NCBI RefSeq assembly: GCF_020193575.1
Contig: NZ_JADYVD010000008.1
Coordinates: 1 to 64,000 of the forward strand
Source: Ensifer sp. IC4062
GTDB taxonomy: Bacteria > Pseudomonadota > Alphaproteobacteria > Rhizobiales > Rhizobiaceae
Direction: 5' to 3'
DNA: 64,000 nt
The notes beneath the pieces are model-generated. The model ran no database searches and was not told where the DNA came from. It saw only the letters and a program-made list of their open reading frames with translations. Below are positions 9,237 through 17,501 of this stretch, one piece after another. A program made the position numbers and the translations under genes. Each line of letters begins with the position of its first letter. Within the stretch, counting starts at the first letter, position 1.

Positions 9237-9251
9237 CTTTGAATTTTGAAG
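9237..9251. promoter_or_regulatory. WggR-type operator upstream of wgeA
   Basis: CTTTGAATTTTGAAG keeps the right half TTGAAG perfectly and the left half with changes; flanking bases TTA and CG also match the other boxes. It lies 222 bases before wgeA, in the 275-base gap after wgdB, giving the wge operon its own WggR-responsive promoter. Confidence 0.72.
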
Positions 9252-9291
9252 CGTTTTACGTGTATTGCGATAACAATAACTCCTAAAAATA

Positions 9292-9312
9292 TATTGTGCC
9301 AATATTGGCACA
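9292..9312. promoter_or_regulatory. TATTGTGC element inside a perfect 18-bp palindrome, wgeA leader
   Basis: TGTGCCAATATTGGCACA (9295-9312) is a perfect, loop-less inverted repeat and so looks like a protein operator, not a terminator. Its left arm is the TATTGTGC element found in the wgaA and wgdA leaders. It lies 40 bases downstream of the WggR box and 161 bases before wgeA. The binding protein is unknown; ExpR, MucR or another EPS regulator are possibilities. Confidence 0.6.
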
Positions 9313-9473
9313 TGCTTCGACTCTTCGTAAGAATACGAAAATAATGTCGAAACTACACGGATTTAATCCTGTTCTGGATGTTGCCTTCCCATTTTTTGCG
9401 TTGCACACTCCGACACGCAATCTCGGCTCCCTGCCGATGATGCATGCATCAAGCGACGAAGAGGAGTAAGCAG

Positions 9474-10133
9474 ATGGCCACTTTGGAAGGCGGCGCATAC
9501 GACGATGCCCTTTTTGGCTCTCGCTTTGACGATTTCATTCGCGCCCACGGGGGTGATGATTTCGTCAACGGAGGCAAGGGGCACGACGTCATCTTCGGTG
9601 ATGGAGGTGACGACCTGCTGTTCGGCGGCGACGGAAACGACACGGCGTTCGGCGGCGAAGGCACAGATATTCTGTATGGTGAGAAGGGCAACGACAACCT
9701 GGTCGGCGGAGCGGGCGACGACCTGCTCGACGGCGACAAGGGTAACGACATCCTTCTTGGCGGCGAAGGCAATGACTTTCTCGTCGGCGGCAAGGGCAGC
9801 GACCTGCTCTACGGTGGCGCCGGCAACGACATCATCAATGGCGGTGAAGGCAACGATCTCCAGGTCGGCGGCCAAGGCAGCGATGTGTTCGTTTTCGATG
9901 GTGGTGGCGGCAACGACGTCATCCTCGACTTTACCCCCGGCGAGGATGTGCTGCAGATCGCCAAGGGCATCAATGGCCTGGACGTCACCGCGCCCGAGGA
10001 CCTGGCTTCGCGCATCACCCAGGTCGGCGGCAATGTCGTGATCGACCTCGGCCATGGCGACACCCTGACGCTGGTGAACGCGGACGCCGAAGATATTCAG
10101 GCTCATCCCGAGAACTATTTCACCGTCCACTGA
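9474..10133 (+). CDS. wgeA: WgeA RTX-like calcium-binding secreted protein
   Basis: The 219-residue protein is largely a tandem array of glycine-rich nonapeptides of the GGxGxDxxx type (residues about 20-145, for example GGDGNDTAF, GGAGDDLLD, GGEGNDFLV), which form a Ca-binding parallel beta-roll. No Sec signal is present; the C-terminal region (DVFVFDGGGGNDVILDFTPG and onward) is the usual place for a type I secretion signal. Start ATG 9474 is chosen because GAGGAG lies 7 bases upstream; an upstream ATG at 9444 lacks this. It corresponds to ExpE1 of S. meliloti and is the likely cargo of WgdA-WgdB. It is followed by a hairpin at 10143-10174. Confidence 0.9.
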   Translation: MATLEGGAYDDALFGSRFDDFIRAHGGDDFVNGGKGHDVIFGDGGDDLLFGGDGNDTAFGGEGTDILYGEKGNDNLVGGAGDDLLDGDKGNDILLGGEGNDFLVGGKGSDLLYGGAGNDIINGGEGNDLQVGGQGSDVFVFDGGGGNDVILDFTPGEDVLQIAKGINGLDVTAPEDLASRITQVGGNVVIDLGHGDTLTLVNADAEDIQAHPENYFTVH

Positions 10134-10142
10134 GTTTGAACA

Positions 10143-10174
10143 GGCGCGCCCTGCCTCCTCCCGCGGGGCGTGCC
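10143..10174 (+). terminator. Hairpin between wgeA and wgeB (attenuator or mRNA stabiliser)
   Basis: Arms GGCGCGCCC (10143-10151) and GGGCGTGCC (10166-10174) pair over nine positions with one G-U, with a 14-base loop, directly after the wgeA stop. No U-run follows, so it is more likely to cause partial read-through or to protect the wgeA message than to end transcription fully. Confidence 0.5.
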
Positions 10175-10205
10175 ATCTCCTGCAATCTGTCCAGAGGAGT
10201 GGCGT

Positions 10206-12449
10206 GTGACGTTCGACGACCGTACGAGAGGCGCCAGCGTTGTTTTCGACGATGCGAAGGCCTTTCGGCTCGGCTCCGATGTGGCCGTATTGATCCTTGA
10301 TGTTCCCGTCAGGCTGCCGTCCGCGCCCAAGCGCACGCTCTTCATGCCTGACCAACCTGTACCGCTAGTCAGCACAACCCTCTCGCTCCCCGCCGGCGGT
10401 TATCGCATTCTCTGGGCCATGCGTCCCGGCAAGCAACCGGTCCCCACGCGGATCTCAACCGAAAGCGGCAGTCTTCAAACGGTTAACCTGGGGCCCGTCA
10501 GTGAACTCCCCCCCTTCGATGTCGAGGCCCTGTTTGCCGACCTTGCGCCGGAGGGCTGCATCAAGTTTCTGAGCAACCTGCTGACGGCCTGGCGAACCGC
10601 GTTCCGACTTTCGAGAGACCCGCTTTTCGTCGGCGTCGTTGAGGACGCGCTTCACGCCCTGACCTCGCGGTCGAGGCCCGCCAAGGTCGCCTGCGCCGTC
10701 GCCGAAGGGCGATACCTTATCGAGACGGCCATCAGTGCTGATTTCGGCGAGGTCAGCGCCGTCTACGCCCTGAGCGGAAATGCCGTGTTGCCGCTCGCTT
10801 CACAGTCTCGCATTGGCACGCAGGGCGAGAAGAACCTGCGGCCGTGCCACTTGATCGTCGAATGTGCACGGCTCCCCCAGTCCTTGGTGCTCCAGGGCAA
10901 AAGGGGCATTGCAGTTCGGGAGGTGGTGCGGGGCAATCTTCACTATCCAAGCCTTCAAGCCTGGTGGCGCGAACGCGGCCGCGCACCCGATCTGCGAGAG
11001 TTTATCGTGCGGTCCCTGTCGGGCGTGCCGGAAGGCGGCGCGGCAATGGCCGTCGACCTGCAGCTTCGCGCCCCATTGCCGGCGCGCCAGATCGGCAAGT
11101 CCTCGATGCATCCCGCCGCGGAGATCGACCTTGCTCTCGCCCTTCCGGGCGGCCTGCTCGCGGGCGGCTGGTCGCACGATGCCACAGGTATTCTCGCCGG
11201 GATCGACTATCTGAAAGAGGACGGCACGGCAGTGCCGCTCGACGGCAACTGGTATGAGTTTCCCGCCTGGGCACGTGGAATTGAGGAGAACTCGAAAACC
11301 GACGTGACCGGCTTTGTTGCGTGGCTGCCGCTCGATCAGCCATTGGGAGCCCTCCTCCAGCCGCGCTTCCAGATGCGGCTCGCCTCCGGCGCAGTGAAAC
11401 CCCTCGTGCCGAAGCCGCAGCCGTTCGAGCCCACGGCGCAACGCAATTGCATCCTGCGTGCAGTCCCGCCGCAGCACGCCATCGACCAAGCCTTCCGCAC
11501 GATACTTGCGCCCGCTCTGCAGGATGTGGAACGGCGGCTAGGCAGGACGATAGAGGTCGACTACACGAAGGACTACGGCCTGCCACAGGCGGCGCCGATC
11601 GTCTCGATCGTCGTGCCGCTTTACCGTGTGCTCGATTTCCTGCGCTTCCAGCTCTCCGGCATGGCGACGGATCCTTGGCTTACGCGCAACGCCGAAATCA
11701 TCTATGTGCTGGATTCTCCCGAAATCCAGGCCGAGACGGAACATCTGCTTGGCGGCTTCCATCTCCTCCACGGCCTGCCGATGAAGCTCGTGGTCATGAA
11801 CCGCAATGGCGGCTATGCACGGGCCTGTAACGCTGGTGCGTGCTTCGCGCGGGGCTCCGTGCTCGTGATGCTCAACTCCGACGTCGTGCCTACAGCAACC
11901 GGCTGGTTGCAGGCGCTCATACGGCCGCTCATGGAGCAGAAGAGGCTCGGCGCCATCGGTCCGAAGCTCATCTTCGAGGACGGTTCGCTGCAGCATGCCG
12001 GGCTTTACTTTGCGCGCGACCGACACGGCGTGTGGCTCAATCACCACTTCCACAAGGGCATGCCAGGCGACTATGCGCCGGCGCAGGTCCCCCGTTCTGT
12101 TCCCGGCGTTACCGGCGCATGCCTGGTCACGCGCCGGGATATCTACGAACTCGTTGGCGGATACACCGAGGACTATGTCATCGGCGATTATGAAGACAGC
12201 GATCTGTGCCTCAAGATCCGTCGGTGCGGCTACGACATCGGCTATGAGCCATCGGCATGCCTTTACCATTTCGAGCGCCGCTCGATCCGTCGCAGCCAGG
12301 ATTATATGCGTGGTGTCGCCAGCCAATACAATTCGTGGCTGCATACTGAGCGCTGGAACGACGACATCGTCGACCTGATGGCTGCCGGCAGCGGCAATGA
12401 GACAATCGCGTCCCTCGACGACGAAGCAGAAGCAAGGAGTGCCGCATGA
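10206..12449 (+). CDS. wgeB: WgeB glycosyltransferase, family 2 C-terminal domain
   Basis: The product is 747 residues from GTG 10206, chosen because AGAGGAG lies at 10193-10199; a GTG at 10170 is also in frame but falls inside the upstream hairpin. The first 450 residues resemble no catalytic domain I know. Residues from about 462 on are a GT2 domain: APIVSIVVPLYRVLDF, the nucleotide-sugar DxD equivalent in MLNSDVVPTATGW, VTGACLVTRRDIYELVGG and the acceptor-side YEDSDLCLKIRRCGYDI. It is predicted to be a cytoplasmic or membrane-associated transferase of galactoglucan synthesis, matching ExpE2. Its stop overlaps the wgeC start (ATGA). Confidence 0.86.
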   Translation: MTFDDRTRGASVVFDDAKAFRLGSDVAVLILDVPVRLPSAPKRTLFMPDQPVPLVSTTLSLPAGGYRILWAMRPGKQPVPTRISTESGSLQTVNLGPVSELPPFDVEALFADLAPEGCIKFLSNLLTAWRTAFRLSRDPLFVGVVEDALHALTSRSRPAKVACAVAEGRYLIETAISADFGEVSAVYALSGNAVLPLASQSRIGTQGEKNLRPCHLIVECARLPQSLVLQGKRGIAVREVVRGNLHYPSLQAWWRERGRAPDLREFIVRSLSGVPEGGAAMAVDLQLRAPLPARQIGKSSMHPAAEIDLALALPGGLLAGGWSHDATGILAGIDYLKEDGTAVPLDGNWYEFPAWARGIEENSKTDVTGFVAWLPLDQPLGALLQPRFQMRLASGAVKPLVPKPQPFEPTAQRNCILRAVPPQHAIDQAFRTILAPALQDVERRLGRTIEVDYTKDYGLPQAAPIVSIVVPLYRVLDFLRFQLSGMATDPWLTRNAEIIYVLDSPEIQAETEHLLGGFHLLHGLPMKLVVMNRNGGYARACNAGACFARGSVLVMLNSDVVPTATGWLQALIRPLMEQKRLGAIGPKLIFEDGSLQHAGLYFARDRHGVWLNHHFHKGMPGDYAPAQVPRSVPGVTGACLVTRRDIYELVGGYTEDYVIGDYEDSDLCLKIRRCGYDIGYEPSACLYHFERRSIRRSQDYMRGVASQYNSWLHTERWNDDIVDLMAAGSGNETIASLDDEAEARSAA

Positions 12450-13288
12450 GCGAGATCGCGCTGCGTCAAGAGAGCGCGCCGGCCGCGGCGCCTGCCAGTC
12501 AGGATCGGGTTCAGTGGTTACAGGACAGCGTCCTGCGCAACCGCTTCCTGCCGCAACCGGCCCCCGACAGCGTTTTCGTCGGCGATGGCGACTTCAGGGC
12601 AGTCGGTGCCGAATTCCTCGGCCACTTCATCCGGATGGGCGGATTGCAGCCGGAAAGCCGCGTGCTCGACATCGGTTGCGGCATCGGCCGGATGGCGGTT
12701 CCGCTTACCCAGTATCTGGACTTCGAAAAGGGGCGCTACAGCGGCATCGACCCTGTTGAAGGCGGCATCGCCTGGTGTCGACGCTTCATCGCCCCCGCCT
12801 ATCCGAGCTTCGCGTTCCAGCGGGTCGACATCGCGCACGACCTCTACAATCCGCAGGGCAAGATCAGTGGCAAGGCACTGAAGTTGCCCTATGCCGATCG
12901 CCACTTCGATTTCGTCATCATGACATCGATCGTGACCCACCTGCCGCCAGACGAGGTCCTTGTCTATCTAAGTGAGATCGGCCGGCTCCTTCGGCCGGGC
13001 GGACGCCTGTTCATGACCGCTTTCGTCGTCGACTCCGTTGCTGCTGCGAATGAAACGGGCAGGCGCGATCCGCGTCTGGCGTTCCAACGCGATGGCGACG
13101 GGCCCTGCTGGTTCGTTCCCGATCTGCCTCGGCTTGCCGCGGTGGGCTTCGACGACGGTTTCCTCGACGGTGCTCTCGTCCGGGCCGGTCTCACTACAGT
13201 CACAAAGTCGCTCGGCTCCTGGCGCGGCCAGGCCGCGGATCATTATCAGGACGTCTTTGTTGCCGAGCAGCGGGGGAGCGGCGCTTGA
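12446..13288 (+). CDS. wgeC: WgeC SAM-dependent methyltransferase
   Basis: The 280-residue protein contains a class I methyltransferase fold: motif I VLDIGCGIGRMAVPL at about residues 73-87, an acidic residue after the second strand (YSGIDPVEGG), and motif IV-like FDFVIMTSIVTHLPPDE followed by the post-motif ISEIGRLLRPGGRLFMTAF region. Galactoglucan carries non-sugar substituents (acetyl, pyruvyl); a methyl group is not a standard one, so the acceptor is unknown and may be a terminal sugar used for capping or chain-length control. It overlaps wgeB by four bases and is three bases from wgeD. Corresponds to ExpE3 by order. Confidence 0.84.
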   Translation: MSEIALRQESAPAAAPASQDRVQWLQDSVLRNRFLPQPAPDSVFVGDGDFRAVGAEFLGHFIRMGGLQPESRVLDIGCGIGRMAVPLTQYLDFEKGRYSGIDPVEGGIAWCRRFIAPAYPSFAFQRVDIAHDLYNPQGKISGKALKLPYADRHFDFVIMTSIVTHLPPDEVLVYLSEIGRLLRPGGRLFMTAFVVDSVAAANETGRRDPRLAFQRDGDGPCWFVPDLPRLAAVGFDDGFLDGALVRAGLTTVTKSLGSWRGQAADHYQDVFVAEQRGSGA

Positions 13289-13290
13289 GC

Positions 13291-14547
13291 ATGCGCATTC
13301 TCGTTGCCGCCCACAATCATCCGGCACTCCATCCCGGAGGCACCGAGATCTTCGCGCACGATCTGTTCCGCGCCTATCGACGCGCAGGCTGCGAAACGCT
13401 CTTTGTCGGCGCCGTGAACCAGATCCATCGCCAGGCGCGACCCGGGACGAGCTTTCAGGGGATCGGCCCCGCAGGCGATGAAGTGTTGTTATGGTCCGGT
13501 CACTTCGATCGATTCTTCATGAGTCAGATCGATCTCTACGGCGTCGTTCCGGATCTCGCGGAACTTTTGCGCGAGTTCCGGCCAGATGTAGTACACATCC
13601 ACCACCTGCTCCTGCTCGGCGCGGAGTTTCCGCATATCGTCCGCCGAACGTTGCCTGAGTGCCGGATCGTCATGACGCTGCATGACTACTATCCCATCTG
13701 CCATCACGACGGGCTGATGGTGCGCACAACCGGCAAGGAACTCTGCCACAAAGCAAGCCCCGACCGCTGCCACGCCTGCTTCAAGGACATAGCCCTCGAC
13801 CGCTTCGTATTGCGCGAAAGTCATCTGAAGGCCCTGCTTCGCGAAGTGAATCATTTCGTTGCACCGAGCCGTTTCCTGCGGCAGCGCTTCATTGAGTGGG
13901 GGCTGGATGAAGATGCGATCAGCGTCATTCCGAACGGTCTGCCACGCAGAGACGCCCGCGCCAGCGCGCTTCGGATCAATGGAGACCAACCCGTCTTCGG
14001 CTATTTCGGCAATCTCAATCCCTGGAAGGGCGTACCGGTGCTGCTCGAGGCAGCGAAGCAGCTCATTGCCGAGGGGGTACCGTTCGAGTTGCGCGTTCAC
14101 GGCGGCGCCCCCTTCCAGAGCGAAGGTTTCAAGGAAGAGATCACTCGGCTGTTCGGCGAAACGGCACCGGTGGTGCAACAGCGAGGTCCCTATCGCCGTG
14201 AAGATGTCGCCGACCTCATCGCCGCTGTCGACTGCACCATCGTTCCCTCGATCTGGTGGGAGAACGCGCCACTGGTCATCCAGGAGGCGCAGGCTCTCGG
14301 ACGACCGGTCATTGTCAGCAATATCGGCGGTATGGCCGAGATGATCGAGGACGGCGTCAATGGTCTCACAGTCGCGCCCAACGACCCGCGCGCCCTGGCA
14401 TCCGCCATGCGCCGCTTCGTGGAGGATCCGACTTTGGGACAGCGCCTCTCCGCAAGCGCCCGCCAGCCCGACGACATTGATACGACCGCACGACGCTATA
14501 TCGAGCTGATCGATGCGATCGAGCCGGCACGTATCGAAGCAGCATAG
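13291..14547 (+). CDS. wgeD: WgeD glycosyltransferase family 4
   Basis: The 418-residue protein has the GT-B fold: MRILVAAHNHPALHPGGTEI at the start, VHIHHLLLLGAEFPHIV, FGYFGNLNPWKGVPVLLEA at the inter-domain start and SIWWENAPLVIQEAQALGRP followed by VSNIGGMAEMI in the donor site. ATG 13291 is chosen over the TTG at 13285, with GGGGGAG at 13272-13278 as ribosome site. A Cys-rich stretch (CHKASPDRCHACFKD, about residues 152-166) is unusual for the family and recurs in WgeG. Corresponds to ExpE4. The sequence is clearly paralogous to WgeG. Confidence 0.86.
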   Translation: MRILVAAHNHPALHPGGTEIFAHDLFRAYRRAGCETLFVGAVNQIHRQARPGTSFQGIGPAGDEVLLWSGHFDRFFMSQIDLYGVVPDLAELLREFRPDVVHIHHLLLLGAEFPHIVRRTLPECRIVMTLHDYYPICHHDGLMVRTTGKELCHKASPDRCHACFKDIALDRFVLRESHLKALLREVNHFVAPSRFLRQRFIEWGLDEDAISVIPNGLPRRDARASALRINGDQPVFGYFGNLNPWKGVPVLLEAAKQLIAEGVPFELRVHGGAPFQSEGFKEEITRLFGETAPVVQQRGPYRREDVADLIAAVDCTIVPSIWWENAPLVIQEAQALGRPVIVSNIGGMAEMIEDGVNGLTVAPNDPRALASAMRRFVEDPTLGQRLSASARQPDDIDTTARRYIELIDAIEPARIEAA

Positions 14548-14557
14548 AGGAAAATCG

Positions 14558-15289
14558 ATGTCTGTTGTTGCCGAGAAATCAACTGCCGCCCCGGAACAGG
14601 ACAATGCTCGGCCCATGAGCGGCCGGGTGGACGCGATCGATCAGGGCCGCGTCTTCGGTTGGGCATTCGATCCGGCGACGCCCGACAAGCGGCTCACGAT
14701 CCGCGTGATACTTGATGGCAGCGTGATCGCCGAGGCGGTCGCCGACCGCAACCGTCCCGACCTCAAGCGCAACGGCATTGGCGACGGCAGCCACGCCTTC
14801 GAGATCGCGCTGCCGGAGACTGCAGCCGTCCGTGCGGCCGAGCTCGTCGTGACGGCCCTGGATGGACGAGGCACCGAGCAGAGGCTGCGTGTACCCCGCC
14901 CCGACGAGCAGGCGGCCGAAGCGCTCATTGCCGCACCGCTGACGAAGGTTCTCGACAAGCTCGACGTACTGATGGCAGCGCAGCGACAATTGCAGGTGTC
15001 ACAGCGCTCGCTCCTGCGCACGCAGAGCGATGAAAGCGGTGAACCACAAACACAAGATTTGACCGCGATCGGCGACGCCGTTGCAAGCCTCCGCTCCGAA
15101 GTCGCACAGCGGCTGGACGATCTCGATGTCCACCTCATGCGCCTCGACGGCGTCGTGGCGGCAATGGAAAAGAACCTCGGCGGCTTGCAGAAGCGCTCGA
15201 ATGCAGAGCTGAAACCCTTGCTGCTCTTGCTTTTCGTTCTCGTGGGCTTCGCCGCCGGCACAGCTCTCGCGCTTTTCACGGGCGCGTAA
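14558..15289 (+). CDS. wgeE: WgeE tail-anchored membrane protein of the galactoglucan cluster
   Basis: The product is 243 residues; ATG 14558 follows AGAGGAAA with good spacing. Residues about 18-90 form a small beta-rich module (MSGRVDAIDQGRVFGWAFDP, then LKRNGIGDGSHAFEIALP) also seen in parts of bacterial surface-polysaccharide glycosyltransferases. A helical, possibly coiled-coil region follows (about 125-205), and a single C-terminal membrane helix (LLLLLFVLVGFAAGTALALF). It is therefore likely to be held in the inner membrane by its tail. No enzyme motif is visible. It corresponds to ExpE5 by order; a scaffold role in the synthesis complex is only a guess. Confidence 0.72.
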   Translation: MSVVAEKSTAAPEQDNARPMSGRVDAIDQGRVFGWAFDPATPDKRLTIRVILDGSVIAEAVADRNRPDLKRNGIGDGSHAFEIALPETAAVRAAELVVTALDGRGTEQRLRVPRPDEQAAEALIAAPLTKVLDKLDVLMAAQRQLQVSQRSLLRTQSDESGEPQTQDLTAIGDAVASLRSEVAQRLDDLDVHLMRLDGVVAAMEKNLGGLQKRSNAELKPLLLLLFVLVGFAAGTALALFTGA

Positions 15290-15299
15290 GGGGCTCGAT

Positions 15300-17501
15300 A
15301 TGGTCGCTGTAGAACAAGCACTTCCCTCGGCCTCGCAGCTCGCGGCCCGGATCATGAGGGGTGGACGAGTCCTTGCCTGCCCCGTAGACGAGGGGTTGCT
15401 ACTGGTCATCGGTGCCGGCGAACCAATGGCTGGAGCTTTGGTGGCGGAGATCAACGACGACGTCGCCATCCGGGTGACGGCCTCCATCATTGGCTGGCGC
15501 TTGGCCCTGCCTTCGGCATCGTGCACTCATGGGTTCGCGGCGTTGCTGCAGATGAAAGACACCGACCGCCCGCTCACGACGTTTCGCCTCGGCGAGGACA
15601 ACAAGCGATACATCTTCGCGCCGCGGTCAATCCCGGTGAGCGATGCCGCCGCGCTCCTGGCGGAGCTCGCCGGCGAACAACTCGGCGGCTTAATCGATTG
15701 GGTGGTCGATGGGCTGATGCAAGGGCCCATGGGGTCGCCAGGGCTCGCAGCGATAATCGCTCTCTTGCAGTCCCGAAAGGGGGGCAACGGTTTTGTAGAA
15801 CTCGTTGGCGAAACCCACGACGGAGCAATTTTCGTCAAGGGATGGGGTCGCATTGAACCCGGCGTTTGCCGCGTAGTGGTTAACGGCGGCAAGCCCGTCG
15901 TTTGCGACTGTGGGATTGCCGCCTTTCTCCGTGACGACGTTCCAGCGGGAGGCGCGGGTTTCGTCGGACTGCTATCGACAAAAGAACCGCTGCGGGTCCG
16001 TGACATCGAGGGCATTATTTATCGCGGGCGTGGAGGCTGGCGCTACGCGCCGGTTCATGAGCACCGCCAGATAGCCGGCCCTTCGGAGACACCCGGGCAT
16101 ATCCGCTCCGTGCTGCTTCAGACCCGCAGCTCACCGCAGGTCCTCCTCCAGCTGCGCTCAGCCGCAAACAGCTTCGAGGGACGCGAGACGGTCTCCTCCC
16201 TCCCCGTTCCCGTGCGGATGGGAATAGACAGCGCCTTCGAGGCAGCCGGGGGCGCTTTCCTGATCTCGGGTTGGCTGCTTGACCCCGAAGCCCATGTGCA
16301 AAGCGTCAAGCTCTGTGGCCAGCGTGCAGCGGTGCCGCTCCACGATCGCTGGACGCGACTCGAGCGTGCGGACGTGACCGACGCCTTCACCGACGAGCCG
16401 ATGTTCCGAAGCGCATTCGGCTATGCGATCCATTCCCATGGTTTCATCGCCTTTGCTGGTGGCCTCGGTTGGGATGCAGCGGCACCACTCCATCTGGAGC
16501 TGACGCTCAAGGATTCCCGTCGCGCCTTCATGCCGTTGGCACCGACCCGCGTTCCGCCCCGCTTGGCCGCCCTTCGCCAGATCAGCTCCATCGATCCGGC
16601 AAATTGGGGCCTCGCGGAAATCGTCGATCGCCAGATCGTTCCCTTCCTCTGCGCATCGGAGGCTCCCGCGCCACGCGTTGGCACTATCGTCGATGCGGGT
16701 GCGTTCGAGCAAGCCGACGGCCCGCCGATCGTCATAGCCGCCGAGGACTCTGAAGAAGGGGACATGGCCCCGTTCCTCGGGCTCCTGGCGCTCGATCCCG
16801 AGACCCGGAGCGCACCCATCGCCCTCGTCCTGCCGGCGGAACGTTTTCGGCGGCATGCCGGCCGAATCCGGGAATTTGCGCAATTCTACAGGCTGTCGCT
16901 CAGGCTTATTTCGGCTGAGGAGAGCGGCGACCTCTACGATCTCCTGGAAACAGGAATTCGGGTGATCTCGCATGAGACGGTGGTTCTGCTTGCCGGCTCG
17001 CTGTTGCCAAACCGGGCCGGCTGGTACAGCAAACTCGTCGCTGCCCACAAGGCGCATGGAGGCATCATTTCCCCTACGCTTGCCTATGAGGACCATTCGG
17101 TTCGCTGGGCCGGAACTTGGCCGGTCGGCCAATCCGAATATCCGTCCGGGGGGCGCTATGCCGGCTACCCGCTGAGCGCCGTAATGGCCCTCAAGTTGAC
17201 CCAGGTCGCGGCCGCTTCGTTCGAATGCTGTATCATGCCACGGGAAGCCTTCCTCCGCGCTGGAGGCTTTTCCGGCTGCTATCTCGGATCTCAGCAAAAG
17301 GGACTGGACCTTGGTCTGAGGCTCAGCCGCGCCGGGATGCCCTCCTACTGGCTGCCATCGGTGCAGATGCTGGGAGCCGATGAGACGCCCGGCGCAGCGG
17401 CGGCTCCCCTCCTCGAACGCATTGACCGAAGAATATTCGCCGCCCGTTGGGCTCCCGCCCCAGAAGGTGAAAGCAATTGGCTCGAAGAGGTCCCCGCATG
17501 A
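15300..17501 (+). CDS. wgeF: WgeF large protein with degenerate GT2-like C-terminus
   Basis: The 733-residue protein begins at ATG 15300 after AAGGGG. It has a N-terminal part of unknown fold, two beta-rich modules related to that of WgeE (VFVKGWGRIEPG-like and GGAFLISGWLLDPEAHVQSV), and a C-terminal region from about residue 480 that resembles a family 2 glycosyltransferase: HETVVLLAGSLLPNRAGWYS in place of the DxD region, VRWAGTWPVG, and GGFSGCYLGSQQKGLDLGLR as acceptor-side motif. The aspartates expected in the donor motif are absent, so it may be inactive or use another metal-free mechanism. Corresponds to ExpE6. ATGA overlap with wgeG. Confidence 0.75.
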   Translation: MVAVEQALPSASQLAARIMRGGRVLACPVDEGLLLVIGAGEPMAGALVAEINDDVAIRVTASIIGWRLALPSASCTHGFAALLQMKDTDRPLTTFRLGEDNKRYIFAPRSIPVSDAAALLAELAGEQLGGLIDWVVDGLMQGPMGSPGLAAIIALLQSRKGGNGFVELVGETHDGAIFVKGWGRIEPGVCRVVVNGGKPVVCDCGIAAFLRDDVPAGGAGFVGLLSTKEPLRVRDIEGIIYRGRGGWRYAPVHEHRQIAGPSETPGHIRSVLLQTRSSPQVLLQLRSAANSFEGRETVSSLPVPVRMGIDSAFEAAGGAFLISGWLLDPEAHVQSVKLCGQRAAVPLHDRWTRLERADVTDAFTDEPMFRSAFGYAIHSHGFIAFAGGLGWDAAAPLHLELTLKDSRRAFMPLAPTRVPPRLAALRQISSIDPANWGLAEIVDRQIVPFLCASEAPAPRVGTIVDAGAFEQADGPPIVIAAEDSEEGDMAPFLGLLALDPETRSAPIALVLPAERFRRHAGRIREFAQFYRLSLRLISAEESGDLYDLLETGIRVISHETVVLLAGSLLPNRAGWYSKLVAAHKAHGGIISPTLAYEDHSVRWAGTWPVGQSEYPSGGRYAGYPLSAVMALKLTQVAAASFECCIMPREAFLRAGGFSGCYLGSQQKGLDLGLRLSRAGMPSYWLPSVQMLGADETPGAAAAPLLERIDRRIFAARWAPAPEGESNWLEEVPA

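Noticed and set aside
9501-9920. Tandem repeats as CRISPR or satellite DNA
   Set aside because: The periodicity is 27 bases in frame and codes for the GGxGxDxxx repeats of WgeA; no spacers or palindromic repeats.
9363-10355. 330-codon minus-strand frame over wgeA with repeated Val/Ala motifs
   Set aside because: The repeats are only the complement of the RTX nonapeptide array.
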